Shown piece by piece: positions 11,110 through 21,830 of a DNA stretch of 64,000 nucleotides. The notes beneath the pieces are model-generated. The model was given only the letters and a program-made list of their open reading frames with translations. It was not told the origin of the DNA and did not search any database. Position 1 is the stretch's first letter. Every line of letters begins with the position of its first letter. Source of the stretch: Incurvaria masculella (taxonomy: Eukaryota; Arthropoda; Insecta; Lepidoptera; Incurvariidae); NCBI GenBank assembly GCA_946894095.1, contig OX335657.1, positions 13,144,001-13,208,000 on the forward strand. Reading direction: 5' to 3'. Both the position numbers and the translations under genes were made by a program.

Positions 11110-11335
11110 GTTAAGTAATGCTGGACGAGGCCGGTTTCTGGATGGGGGCCCGTCCGACCGTTGAGGCTGGGTATTCGGATTCAACATTAAAACTATCATT
11201 CCAATTCCGTACAGCCAGTGAAAAATCGGATATCGATAGTACGATAAATGCCGCCCGGGTTGGCACCATCCATTTGAATGAAAAGATGCTCAAATCTGCA
11301 ATTAAATTTTGTCCGTGCTTTCTATCCAGTTTAAC
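11110..11335 (+). repeat. SINE-B, plus orientation, 5S-like head remnant
   Basis: TTTCTGGATGGGGGCCCG, GACCGTTGAGGCTGG, CCCGGGTTGGCACCATCC and TTTCTATCCAGTTTA follow the SINE-B order. With the copy at 10701-11043 it forms a head-to-head inverted pair. The 133-codon frame starting at 11118 is an artefact of the repeat. Confidence 0.6.
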
Positions 11336-11370
11336 TAAACCGAGCTTACGTGAATATTTTCCCGTCTTTA

Positions 11371-11546
11371 TTTCCCCATATAAACGTAGTTTATTGATAA
11401 TTGAAAACAGCGAGCATATTCTCGCTCATTTTAAAATCACTGTTCCCATTTACCTACTTGATGTATTGCATTTAATATGGTATTACCTGATATTATATAC
11501 CAACAATAGTGGTTTTTAAATGATTAAACTGCGTTTGTATCGGGAG
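11371..11546. mobile_element. MITE-6-related palindromic element, diverged
   Basis: CCCATATAAACGTAGTTTAT at the left is mirrored by ATTAAACTGCGTTTGTATCG at the right, matching the subterminal repeats of the 37738-38105 element. The outer GGCCCGTAAGC termini are not recognisable here. Non-coding. Confidence 0.5.
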
Positions 11547-12115
11547 CGTATTTTCTTTATGGGGATAATAACTTTAACGGAAGGTCTTGCCATAGCACCG
11601 TGACTCTTCAAGAATTCAGCGTGTTTGTATAATATAATGACAAAACATTAATTTTGGAAAGCACAAAACATGACGCAGATCGTGTATAAACTTTATAGTA
11701 ATTCACTTTAAATAAACCCCTGCAAATGACGTTCTACTTAAGGATATAACAATTTTCGTTGTTTTGAATTTCACGAGGAGAGCAAACAACGAATGCCAAA
11801 AGGGGTATTATCCTTGGTTGGAAGACCGAATTTACCGTAGCGTAAAGCTAGAAAACTTTGGAGAAATTCAGCGACCAGTGTTTGTGAATTTCGTTCATGA
11901 AATTTGAGATTGTTTCTTTGTCCTGTAACAGCTTTTACGACTATCATAATACAGTAAAAAAATCATAACGATTGAGGGCTTCAAATATAATAAAATCTCA
12001 GATTTATTTTTATTATTATCTAACGAAGGCTGCTTGGACCAGATTCTCTTCGAAAATAAAGTTCATTTTGTCGGAGTATATTTTTGCTAAATTTAAAAAC
12101 TATTTTTTTCTCTTT

Positions 12116-12201
12116 CGTTACGTAATTATGTGATCACTGTCATCAGTGATTTTACGTTACGTAATTATGTGATCATTAACATTTACACAGTAAGTGTAAA
12201 T
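12116..12201. promoter_or_regulatory. Duplicated TTACGTAA palindromes
   Basis: CGTTACGTAATTATGTGATC occurs twice, 39 bases apart. Each copy has a perfect TTACGTAA palindrome (12118-12125 and 12157-12164), the consensus bound by PAR-bZIP/C-EBP type factors such as insect Pdp1 and vrille. Small stems (CACTGTCATCAGTG; ATTTACACAGTAAGTGTAAAT) surround them. Function is inference; it may be part of an unknown repeat. The DNA from 11547 to 12115 shows nothing else. Confidence 0.25.
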
Positions 12202-12246
12202 GTTTATTTCATGACAGAAACAATAAATAAAACTAAACTTGAAAAT

Positions 12247-12652
12247 GGCTCGTAGCCTAGTGGCGCGGGGACTGGCCTAGCGTACCAGAGACCTGGGTTC
12301 AATACCGACATGCACCACTGTCTTTCTCTTTCCGAGTTCGATAAGTGCATTTTCATCACGAATGCGAGCTGCTCCATGGTTCGGAATCCATGTTAAACTG
12401 TAGGTCCCCTTCCCCTACTAGGTGGTAGGGTTTAAACCCGCCCGGGTTGGTACCATCGCATTGGATGAAAAGATGGTTGAAGCGGCAATGAAAAATTGTC
12501 CGTGTTTTCCATCCAGTTCAATGTAGCCGTGCTCATAAAGGGAAGGTCTTGGCATGGCACCAAATTCCTTCGGGAATGTGGTGTATTGGGCTAATATCAT
12601 AACGGTAGTTGTGTGGTATTAGCCATCCATGTCGGGTCGCATAAAAAAAAAA
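12247..12652 (+). repeat. Full-length tRNA-headed SINE-B
   Basis: This is the clearest copy of the family. The head has an A box (TAGCCTAGTGG, 12253-12263) and a B box (GGGTTCAATACC, 12295-12306), the internal RNA polymerase III promoter of a tRNA gene. A ~300-bp body follows, ending CCATGTCGGGTCGCAT and an A run at 12642-12652. It would be transcribed left to right by Pol III and mobilised by a LINE enzyme. The minus-strand 60-codon frame inside it is a shadow that recurs in other copies. Confidence 0.88.
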
Positions 12653-13435
12653 CATTTTTCTTATCTTCCCTGGAGTTGGTGACGCTTGGCGTGACATATT
12701 ACCCTAAATTATACATTCAGATTATACTATGAGCTATGCAACAAATCAGGTATCTTGGCTTTTTGACATTAATACTTACGGTGAAGAGGCAATCGTGAAT
12801 CCAAGTTTTCGACCTCCGGCAAACGACCGGGTCTTTGTCGAAACCTAGAAAACCACTAAGGGGAAAAAATCTCGGTTGCCCCTCCATTACTTCGCTTGGA
12901 ATGAGTAATTTATTGAATGAACAAGGAATTCTATTGCTAAGCTAATTCAATTACATTAATGCTACGTCCTTAGGGAAATTATTTACATCGCTTGTTTCAG
13001 TTCGACCACGACCTGGGGGAATACTAATTGCTTAGTATACACTTACTATAAGTATTAACTTACGAGAAACACGCCTCTTCTCGGAAAGGGGTAAGCAGAG
13101 AGAGCGTCATATAGTGCTTCTCTTCTTGTATATACATACTATTATTTTGTTCATATATTTTATTTCATTTTGGAGTAAATTCGAGCATGATAAGGGTAAC
13201 ATTATCCTGATCTTCAAGTAAAATTGCCGTCAATCCCTTTTTCTCTTTTTTCGTATTTTTCTAATGTATGATATACACTAATTGAAACATATATTGTTTG
13301 TGTTCATTTATGTATGAAAGGCCCTCGCATTAGAGATTCCCGACGATGCCCATGGGCGTCGAAAACCATGCCGGTCGGCCAGCTGGGGAGTGCCCGGAGT
13401 GCAATATATAGTTCAACGATACTATGGATATATAA
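12653..13435. other. Unannotated stretch
   Basis: Mixed AT-rich DNA with no repeat of this window and no convincing exon. Confidence 0.3.
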
Positions 13436-13539
13436 ACAGCCGTATTCAGAGTTGGCGGACTAACTAACCGGTTTTTGTATGGTTAATCCGGCGCTAATCT
13501 CGTAGTAACTTTTGACAGGTTCTCGCTGAATACGACTGT
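13436..13539. mobile_element. MITE-4 copy 1
   Basis: A ~104-bp element with ends ACAGCCGTATTCAG and CTGAATACGACTGT forming inverted repeats. The core CCGGTTTTTGTATGGTTA is shared with 16849-16968. Non-coding and too small to classify. Confidence 0.75.
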
Positions 13540-14278
13540 AAATATCCAGAGAATCGATTGTTTTAAATGATGTCATGCTTGTAACGATTTTAATATAGTG
13601 AGTACCGCCTTCTTCTCCAGGTTGCTTTAAGTCGGTTCAAAGTTTTTTAAAAGTGTTACAAATATGCAGGCACGCGCTCAGCCAGTTAACAATTTACTCA
13701 AGTGAGTGTAAAACGCGCCTTAAAGGTTTAGCAAAGGCATTAAGTCAGTACACCGCGCCAAAGTTTGAGAAGCGTGCGCCGGTTCCCGCCCCGCCCCGCC
13801 CCACCCCGCACGCCGCACGACTCCAATTGATGGCTGTTGTAAAGTCATGAACTCGCAGGGGCACAAAGAAATTACGCAAGTTTCGTAATCAGCGTGCGAG
13901 CCCCGGGCGTGGTACGGTGGTGGTATTTATTTGTAATACGATACATTAATTTGAGGTTAAACAGCGACATCTACTTTACAACATTACAATTTTTTTAAAT
14001 AATATAAATGTTGTAATAATGAGAAATCGGAAAACAATTTTGGTGGGTCAATATCGCATGTTCGAATGTCCCACGGAGATCGACGACAAAATAAAACAAT
14101 TTTTTCTAAAGTCTTAAATCACACAATATAAATAACATATTTGCTGACAATTCGATATATTTAAAAGGGTGTGCGCATAGCATAAGATGGCGCCACGGTC
14201 GTTCGTGGCTATTTTTGCTATAATTCCTAAAAAAAATAAGTTACAAACCACCAGTCTAGTGGCGAGCACATGCATTAA
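13540..14278. other. Unannotated stretch with a C-rich patch
   Basis: A CCCGCC-rich patch lies at 13790-13815. An ATG at 13664 opens MQARAQPVNNLLK and is followed by GTGAGT, a possible first exon but weak. Nothing else is recognised. Confidence 0.2.
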
Positions 14279-14437
14279 GGCTGAAATAAATAGTCGCAAC
14301 ATAAATTAATACTAACGAAAAGTAGAACTTTGTGACGTCACTTTGCATTAATTTGACATTTCTTCCATACAAAATGTAACACGTAAAATAGTACTACTTT
14401 TCTTAGGTTATGTTGTGACTATTTGGTTTTATTTGGC
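14279..14437. mobile_element. MITE-5 copy, diverged (Harbinger-like termini)
   Basis: GGCTGAAATAAATAGTCGCAAC at the left is mirrored by GTTGTGACTATTTGG...GGCC at the right. It is preceded by TAA. The better copy is 46679-46846. Confidence 0.6.
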
Positions 14438-14937
14438 CTCAGTGGTTTCATATTTAATCTAATTAGAAATAGTTAGCTGGGATTTATTAGATATTGAGTA
14501 AACAAATTGCCATTTACAATAAGCCTGTTTTAACACTATGCCTCACTTTCTCACAAATGCTAGATTATTACAAATGATTTTATGACATTCGATTCATAAC
14601 TGATTGTTCTCGCAAATGCAGTTATAGTTTGTATTTTCCTATTTTTAGGGATTTATAGCAGAAATAGCTACTTATGACTGTGGCACCATCTGCATGGATG
14701 TCAGTCACTTCACTAGCAGTCGGTTCAGTAGGAAGGCTCAGCAAGTTATTTTCTTTTGTTCATTTTCATGTAAATCAGCCCTATCGAGACCTGCTGTTTA
14801 TCAGAGAACCCCTCTCCATAGCGGTTTGCTGTCGGTATTTTGTTGACCCTCGATACAACGCGCTAAAGTTTACTTGTTCTTTTCTCATAAGGCGTACACT
14901 CCCGACACTTCGTTATTTTGATTTTAGAATCCCTTTC

Positions 14938-15370
14938 TAAATAATTAAGAGAGTCTTTCAATCAATCCCCCGTAAACAGTTATCACCCCCAATCACGGGT
15001 GATAACTGTTTAAATGCTCTTAATGTTTTAGTAGGTTTTTGAAATGTTCTAAAATATATTGTCAAAATAGATTACCGTAGATGGCTGTATGTTTTAAATT
15101 TGTTTATTTTGCTTTTAGATGGGAAAATATTGGCTGAAGAACGTTTACATTAGTGTTAGATTTTTTTTTACTGAAAAATACAGCTATTTAAAAAAACATA
15201 CGGAAATAAAAATATGCTTTCCCAGGTGGATAAAAATGTATGATACAAATCTGATAACTTTTAGTACCCTTTAACGTATGGACCTGGAATACGATTTCAA
15301 TACATTAACGACAGTCGCCGTGCAAAATTGTGCCTTGGCCAATAGGCAAAGAATTCATTTGTCAAAAATT
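14938..15370 (-). repeat. Repeat F6, minus copy
   Basis: The reverse complement shares ordered blocks with 25325-25760 and 45648-46085: GATAACTGTTT, CTCTTAAT, TTTTTGAAATGTT, GAAAATATTGGCT and CCAGGTC. About 430 bp, non-coding. It includes the hairpin at 14974-15011. Confidence 0.55.
14974..15011. repeat. Perfect 15-bp inverted repeat
   Basis: AAACAGTTATCACCC and GGGTGATAACTGTTT surround an 8-base loop. The other F6 copies have the CAGTTATCGCCC arm without a matching partner, so the palindrome is specific to this copy. Confidence 0.7.
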
Positions 15371-15384
15371 TCAATCGTCGATTT

Positions 15385-15645
15385 CGAATGAATGAATGAA
15401 TGAATTAATAAATTCTTTATTGTGCAATAGAAAACAAGTACAATTACAAAAACAATTCGAAACAACAACAAAATTGCACAAAGGCGGACTTATCACTAGG
15501 AGTGATTTCTTCCAGTCAACCTTTGGGGTGATGAGGAGAGACAATCTAAAATATCTGTAGGTAGGTACACAATAGCAATTTGAAAGGAAAAGAATAAAGC
15601 AAATAAAATTAAAATATATACATACAGTATATATTACCATAATTT
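15385..15645 (-). mobile_element. LINE 3' end with (TCAT)n tail
   Basis: On the minus strand it runs through an AAGAAATCACTCC..GATAAGTCCGCCTTTG block and GCACAATAAAGAATTTATT, then ends in repeated TTCAT. The same plan (GCCTTTG, AATAAAGAATTT, short tandem tail) appears at 42770-42908 and 20885-21104. This is the 3' end of a common lepidopteran non-LTR family, 5'-truncated. The 92-codon frame here is not a gene. Confidence 0.7.
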
Positions 15646-16848
15646 TCATAACAATACAAGCATACTTTGAATAAAATAAACTAATATATATCAGATAAGT
15701 CAGATTCGTTGCAGTAATTTCTGCTAAAACTTCTAATAAATCAGAAGTTACAAACTATAACGTTAGTGACGAGCATATTAAGCGGTTCTGTATTTAATCA
15801 CATAAAACAATTATAAAATATGCTGAAACTTACTAGATATATCTGATGAAGTGTGCAAAAACTTGCCATTTAGAAATAGCAGCTTTTTGCGTTATGCCTC
15901 ATAAAATTATATCACTGATGCTAGCCTTTTTTTAAAAAAAAATTTTTTGTCACAATAAACAGTAATGTATTTACAAAATATAATACAGTTATAGTTTGTT
16001 CACTGCTATTCTTGGGGAGATTTAGCAAAACTAGCGACGAACGGCTGAGGCGAAGTGTAAACGCAGATGCGCCGGGATGTTGGAGCGAGGGTTGGGTGGG
16101 GGCGGAGGGGAAGCGGTCTATGTCACGCCTGATAAAGCCTGTTAGGTTTCTTCACACTGTGCCTTTATTGCATAGAAGTCAAACTAATTAAAAACTCGAT
16201 AAATATTAGATCTAGAAAATTACAATAATTAATTAACTAAACTTAAAATAGGGTATGCCGCGTTGACCGCGAAAAAAATTATTCTTTCTTTTCTTTTACT
16301 CACTTGTATTTTCACTATCTTATCTTTTCACATCACAAATTTATCAAAACATACTCTCAATAAGTGATTATATATGTAAACATTGGGAACTATAAGTCTT
16401 TGTGATATTCTTCTATATTATTCTAATTTTCTATATGATCGTTTGTTTTCATAATGAAAAAATAAATAAAAAAATAAATCGTGCCTCAAATGTTTATGGA
16501 TTGTATACAAGAAACCCTGTTTGGGTCGGACAGACGTGAGCCCGTTAAAGAGAGCAGGATAGTCGATCTGGTAGAAAGTTCTACATTTGTGGAGTAACCC
16601 TTGCAACTCCCACAACTTTAGTAATCGGGTATGCGGCCCTGCCTGAGGGTCAGGAGAGAACTTGAGTGTTGTTTCAACTTTTCTGATTAGCGATCTGAAT
16701 AAAGCAAAGATACGCCCGGTTCATATAATAATTCGGCCTTATCTTGGAGAGAGGATATTGTGTAGGCCTTTATTTCTTGTTTAGATTTGGTCTTTCTTAT
16801 TTAATATCATCGTATGTATCGCACACATTTTAAGTTTTTTAAGATTTG
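15646..16848. other. Unannotated AT-rich stretch
   Basis: A G-rich patch (GGGTTGGGTGGGGGCGGAGG) lies near 16090. The minus frame at 16418-16615 has a GC-balanced start but no recognisable family. No repeat of this window is identified. Confidence 0.3.
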
Positions 16849-16968
16849 ACAGCCGTATTTAGAGTGGGCGGACTAACTTTAATTCGCCTGACTAAACCGG
16901 TTTTTGTATGGTTAGTCTGGTGCTAATCTTGTACGTAAGTTTTTACGGGTTCTCTCTGAATACGACTG
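16849..16968. mobile_element. MITE-4 copy 2
   Basis: Ends ACAGCCGTATTTAGAG and CTCTGAATACGACTG are inverted. The core CCGGTTTTTGTATGGTTA matches copy 1. It has about 16 extra bases in the left half. Confidence 0.75.
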
Positions 16969-17302
16969 AAGGAGTTATTGCAAAAGACCACGGGGATAAA
17001 TGATCAAACTTGCTTTAGAATCTTCAGTAGGATTATTTTTTGTTACGGGAGTGGAATGTACACAGAGGCGAAAAACAAAGATTTCGAATAAATCCTGAGA
17101 TTGTCATTTCGCTGTTTTTATATGTATCTCCAATTAAAATTTGAAAGTGTTTTTCTCTAAAACTCAGTTTTTTGTCATAACATAAGCATTTTTTTATTCA
17201 GTCTTCTAGACCAGTCCTATATCGCCTACTTTTGTAAAGGAAAGGTCAGCAATAAGTAACTACACGGATTTCATTCAAGTACAGAACTGCCGTGTTTGCA
17301 AT

Positions 17303-17359
17303 GCAATGTTTGTTTATTAAAATGGAATTAATAGCAATGTTTGTTTATTAAAATGGAAT
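17303..17359 (+). repeat. 31-bp tandem duplication
   Basis: GCAATGTTTGTTTATTAAAA (and the next six bases) is repeated with a 5-base spacer. It is a local duplication in otherwise unremarkable DNA (16969-17700). Confidence 0.8.
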
Positions 17360-17700
17360 CGAATCTACCAAAATACACATTGGAAATCGGTATTTATTTA
17401 AAACGTGAAACTGGAAACAGCAGAATCATTTAAGCCCGGTTCACTCCATTGCCTTGCAAAAGTTTAAATAAAATATTACTCAGGCAAACAGAAATTCAAT
17501 GTGATAATCCAGGCGCTTATTTACACATTTCCAATGGTGGCTTGGTATCACGTTCAACGACCAAATAAACATTTGATTAATACGTATTTGCTGAAATAAT
17601 TAATCTGAGTATTGAGTGCAATTAATTTATAGTATCTTCAACATCAACTCTTTTTTATTCGTAAGTGATCACCTCAGGGTGGTCGGCAGCATAGAAGGAC

Positions 17701-17914
17701 AGCAGGCCTCTTCCAGGAATTCCGTAATCAGGAATCCTGAGTCTATAAAACTGCTCTTATAGCGGTATTCAAAGCAATTCTTTCGACAGAAAACCTTGAT
17801 TAAAATGAAATACTATGTGCGGAATATTTTGGTCAAGAAAATTGCTTTAAAAGCTGTTTTCTACACTGATGATTCCTGATTACTGATTACGGAATTCCGG
17901 GAATAGGCCTGCTG
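17701..17914. mobile_element. MITE-3 copy 1
   Basis: A palindromic ~214-bp element. AGCAGGCCTCTTCCAGGAAT and TCCGTAATCAGGAATCCTGA at the left are mirrored on the right by GGAATTCCGGGAATAGGCCT and GCT. The interior contains TTGATTAAAATG and a (A/C)GAAAACC block shared with copies at 31077, 36876 and 39145. Confidence 0.85.
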
Positions 17915-18420
17915 CAGTAGTGATCTAAACTAGTGTATTAGGCACTTTTACATACAGTGGCGGTTCCAACGACACGTAAGCACACGTAAGAACTGATATT
18001 TAGTGCAACGGACATTCGACGTGGCGCATCTCGAACTCGTTATCGAACTCTCTTACTTTTTTAAGTTTGTCGTTTTTTTTTTGTTTTGCTAACGAATTTT
18101 TATTCTCATAATAATATTGTTTTAAGTATTACCTTTTATGGTTTTTATATTTCTTATTTCCATGTTTAATATTCTACGTCGTATATATTATTTATTTATA
18201 TTTAGAATGTAGTTAAGTATAATGTGTGTTTGTTGTGAATTGTGTAGGAATTATTTTTACTTTCAAGCTATTGCATCCATATTTGCTACTCGCATACTGC
18301 TCACGATACCCATAGATAGGTAGACTGGTAGAAAATGCCTCCGGCACTAAGTTCTCCCTTTTGCCTGTTTGTTGTGTTAGTGCAATAAATGTGTATATAT
18401 AAACTAACTACAGTTATATG
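17915..18420. other. Unannotated AT-rich stretch
   Basis: No family repeat or exon recognised. Poly-T and TTTATATT runs dominate. Confidence 0.3.
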
Positions 18421-18651
18421 TTATCCATTATCGTGGCTACGCCGTTGCCATACGACTGAGTATATATCGCAATTCCGGTCTTGTCCCCTGTCCACTTCTC
18501 GACCGACCTCAATCCTAGAAGCCATATCGAATGTAAAGCCTCGCTTAAAAGTGCGTATATCCTTTAAGGCGCTCAGAGCCTGCTTTCTTACAAAACCCAG
18601 ATTCAAGATCTTTATGTGAAGGGCGGTATTCAGCTTACGCCAAGCCCTCAC
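18421..18651 (-). CDS. Minus-strand frame of unknown nature
   Basis: Seventy-six codons open on the minus strand with balanced codon use. The only in-frame ATG is internal (18529-18531, encoding MASRIEVGREVDRGQ). The first codon of the stretch is GTG, so this would have to be an exon or a relic rather than a whole gene. No family is recognised. It stands next to MITE-1 and may be part of an uncharacterised transposon. Confidence 0.18.
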   Translation of the reverse strand: MRAWRKLNTALHIKILNLGFVRKQALSALKDIRTFKRGFTFDMASRIEVGREVDRGQDRNCDIYSVVWQRRSHDNG

Positions 18652-18670
18652 CTAAAAGGCACCTGAGCCG

Positions 18671-19011
18671 GTAGTCTCAGTTGTCACCTAAATTGGCGTT
18701 ACGGCAAACCGATCGACTAGCGTTTTCAAATGTATGGAGAAATTTAAGAGCGCGCGCAGCGGGCGTTAAGCGAACTAACATTTGCGAGTCCGAGCTTGAT
18801 TTGACAGCTTACTCAACGTTGCCGTAAATACGCCGACGTTGCCGTTTACGTCCACTCCGTGTTTTCATACAAATCGGAAGTCCGCGTTTGACTTTGACAG
18901 CTTGAAGAAGTAAAGCCACAGAATATCTAGTAAAAATGTGTATGGAGTTTGGAGAAAACGCCAGTTGATCGGTTTGCCGTAAACGCCAATTTAGGTGAGA
19001 ACTCAGACTGA
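18671..19011 (+). mobile_element. MITE-1, intact copy (empty site for MITE-2)
   Basis: Terminal inverted repeats of ~55 bp: GTAGTCTCAGTTGTCACCTA and AATTGGCG at the left, and their complement ending GAACTCAGACTGAC at the right. Subterminal CGGCAAACCGATCGACT also mirrors. It aligns in reverse to both halves of the split copy at 2250-3141. No frame of coding quality. Confidence 0.85.
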
Positions 19012-19189
19012 CCACTCTGATGACTATAGGCTTTAGAACTCTCTCAGGGGTTGCACCACCTCATAACACCACGTTTGAAGGACCCCAGGCTTACCAATTG
19101 GGGCAGGTGAGGGGCAGCAATAACAAAATATTTCTGGTTTCAGGTTATTACAATTTTACAAATGGTGTTTATTTATTTTATTAAGTGCG

Positions 19190-19300
19190 TCGCAGCAGTG
19201 GTTCCGTAACGCTGAGGGCAGGGAGGACTGGAGAAAAATTGGAGAGGCGTATGTATAGCAGTGGACGCAAACACGCTGACTGATTGACGGACTGACTGTT
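19190..19300 (+). mobile_element. LINE 3' terminus (EAYVQQWT type), degraded
   Basis: GGGAGGACTGGAGAAAAATT and GGAGAGGCGTATGTATAGCA match the 3' end at 59085-59160. In frame it reads GREDWRKIGEAYV, a stop, then QWTQTR. It is followed by CTGACTGATTGACGG repeats. A further LINE scrap (LGSFKRGV on the minus strand) lies near 19050-19085. Confidence 0.65.
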
Positions 19301-19384
19301 TATTTATTGTGTACCTACTCTTCATGTTTCACCCCTCCTCTGTAATAACATTACCTCCCCATGGTATAGCACACATAAAAAACT

Positions 19385-19430
19385 GCCCCACGCCCATATT
19401 CAGAATTACTGCTGAATATGGGCGTGGGGC
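19385..19430. repeat. Perfect 19-bp hairpin, 8-base loop
   Basis: GCCCCACGCCCATATTCAG and its exact reverse complement surround AATTACTG. The stem is GC-rich at its base. It may be a minimal foldback element or a structured RNA. It is not followed by a T run, so a terminator reading is not supported and would not fit a eukaryote. Confidence 0.8.
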
Positions 19431-19518
19431 TTCAAGACTTACGATGATTATTTTGCAGTTTCATACAAAATTAGCGCTTCAGAAATCCAGTTTTTTTGTT
19501 CAAAACGTATTTCGTATT

Positions 19519-19760
19519 GAGCAAAACTGATTACTTTGTGCACAACTACACAAGTTTACCTATATTGTTTAGGGGCATTTTGTCATCATCACATTAATTT
19601 ATTATTTTTTACAAATTTCATAACTGCTGTTAAATTCCTGAAAATAAATAAATAAAATATTTACTTTAATAAAATATAACAGTTAATAGGAGAACAATTA
19701 GGGACAAATGCGTGTGACCCACAGACACCAGAGCCATACCAGGGGCCCCTTATCGCTTTT
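19519..19760. repeat. Dispersed repeat, family F7
   Basis: The second copy of the family at 556-715, with an AAATAAATAAAATATTTAC insertion. It runs into a fragment of repeat A (GTAACGGAACCCTAAAA, 19761-19780). The DNA to 20303 shows nothing else. Confidence 0.4.
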
Positions 19761-20303
19761 TTGTAACGGAACCCTAAAAACACAAAACACCCAAGTCGTA
19801 CACAGCACCAACACTTATTTTATATTTACGGCGTAAGGTAAGAAATTACCTCCCCTGAGCCAAGCTATCCGGTGAAAGCAACCATAATCTGACCATAATT
19901 AATTTATCTCCTATTAATAAAGGGAACGAAATGCCTGCGCGCCGGCGGCGTACTTTCAACGGGAAAATCTTTATTACTTTTTCCCTTGCGCCAATTTCTC
20001 TGGACGATCTCCTTTGGCAATAAATGTTATTTGATCACCCGCTTATAGAATGGCTGTTGGAAGTGCGCTTACAAATAATTTAATCTTTCTGTGGTAAGTC
20101 TTGTTTGGGTATGATTTTTATTACTTATAGAAGCCATTTTTAATAATTGGTACTTTTTTTAGCCGCTGGGGAGTACAATAAGAAAAAACGTGACCATTAG
20201 AAGTCATCGGTGGATGAGTCCATTATGGAATGGCCTCGTCTGGCTGCCTCACGTGTGATACGAGGATGTACGAGCCCATTATGAAAATAAAACATTAAAT
20301 TAT

Positions 20304-20605
20304 AAAAAAAACTGGTCAATTGCGAGTCGGACTCGCACACGAAGGGTTCCGTTCCATCGTACAAGATTTAACACAGAAAAATCACGTTTTTTTATGGAAC
20401 TCCCCTTTAATTTTTATTATTTTTTTATTTTACCTTTTTGTTGTTATAGCGACAAAATAAATACACACTCTGAGGAAATTTCAGCTGCCTACCTATTACG
20501 GTTCATGAGATACAGCCCTGTGACAGACGGACGGATGGACGGACGGACAGCTGAGGCTTAGTAATAGGGTTCCGTTTTCACCCTTTGGGTACGGTACACT
20601 AAAAA
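20304..20605 (+). repeat. Repeat A copy 2
   Basis: Full length. The first block is altered (ACTGGTCAATTGCGAGTCGG). The (GGAC)n tract reads GGACGGATGGACGGACGGAC. It ends GGGTACGGTACACTAAAA. Confidence 0.85.
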
Positions 20606-20805
20606 TGAGTAGAAACTTCCCTCAGGCGTGTTCATGCTACCCTTGTAACACGTTTTAGCTCGCTCTTTGGGTGTCTGTACTAACCCTTTAATCGATTTTA
20701 TTATTAAAAAAATGCATGCTACCCCTTAAAACTTTACACATATCTCAATATTGGATGACAATCGTAAAAAAAATCAAGTTAAAAAAACAGAAAGGAATAA
20801 TGTGG

Positions 20806-21830
20806 GGTTCAATCATAAATATATAAGTCAAAAAGGGGAGGTGCAATCATACAGATATAAGTAAATAGGGGGGGTGAAATCATAAATGAAATGAAATGAA
20901 ATGAAAATATTCTTTATTGCTTACAACTATTACATAGTATGCAAAGGCGAGCTTATTGCCAAAGGCAATCTCTAACAGCTAACCTTAATATTAGAAAATA
21001 TATTAAGAGGTAGCAAGAAACAATAAATTACTTAAAACTAAGCACCATAATCACACTTAGAAAACATTAGATAACTTAAAACTATATAAACAGAAACTAT
21101 ATAAAAATCATACAGATATAAGTAAATAGGGGGGGTGAAATCATACAGATATAAGTAAATAGGGGGTGCAATCATACAGATAAAAGTGAAAAGGGGGGTG
21201 CAAACATACAGATATTAATAAAAAGGGGGTGAAATCATACAGATATTAGTAAAAAGGGGGTGCAATCATACAGATAAAAGTGAAAAGGGGGGCTGCAAAC
21301 ATACAGATAAAAGTGAAAAGGGGGTGCAATCATACAGATATTAGTAAAAAGGGGGTGCAATCATAGAGATAAAAGTGAAAAGGGGGGTGCAATCATACAG
21401 AAATAAATAAAAAAGGGGGGTACAATCATACAGATAAAAGTAAAATGGGTGGTGCAATCGTACAGAAATAAATAAAAAAGGGGGGTGCAATCATACAGAT
21501 ATTAGTAAAAAGGGGGTGCAATCATACAGATAAAAGTGAAAAGGGGGGTGCAATCATACAGAAATAAATAAAAAAGCGGGGGTACAATCATACAGATAAA
21601 AGTAAAATGGGTGGTGCAATCATACAGAAATAAATAAAAAAGGGGGGTGCAATCATACAGATAAAAGTGAAAAGGGGGGTGCAATCATACAGAAATAAAT
21701 AAAAAAGGGGGGTAAAATCATACAGATAAAAGTAAAATGGGTGGTGCAATCATACAGAAATAAATAAAAAGCATTCATACAGATATGAGTAAAAAGGAGG
21801 ATGCAATAAATAAAAGTAACCATTGTAGAG
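20806..21830. repeat. ~28-32 bp minisatellite, about 25 units
   Basis: Unit: CAATCATACAGATAAAAGTG followed by AAAAGGGGGGTG, with alternating variants (AAATAAATAAAAAA instead of AAAAGTGAAAA). Higher-order alternation of two unit types is visible from about 21400. The array is interrupted at 20885-21104 by a LINE tail. The minus-strand frames rich in MIVPPLFYLF-like strings are translations of the repeat, not genes. Confidence 0.92.
20885..21104 (-). mobile_element. LINE 3' end inserted in the minisatellite, 8-bp target duplication
   Basis: AAATCATA at 20877-20884 and 21105-21112 duplicates the minisatellite target. On the minus strand the element contains GATTGCCTTTGGCAATAAGC and TCGCCTTTGCAT, then AATAAAGAATATTTTC and repeated ATTTC. 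It is a severely 5'-truncated copy of the same type of family as 15385-15645. Confidence 0.8.

Noticed and set aside
11118..11519. 133-codon plus-strand frame
   Set aside because: It runs through a SINE-B copy and then a MITE-6-related palindrome. Its sequence is explained by the repeats.
12247..12320. A stand-alone tRNA gene
   Set aside because: A and B boxes are present, but the sequence cannot fold into a full cloverleaf and is followed by the SINE body in several copies.
19385..19430. Rho-independent terminator
   Set aside because: No T run follows and all surrounding evidence is eukaryotic.
20806..21830. CRISPR-like array of short direct repeats
   Set aside because: There are no unique spacers; units are contiguous variants of one sequence, and the genome is eukaryotic.
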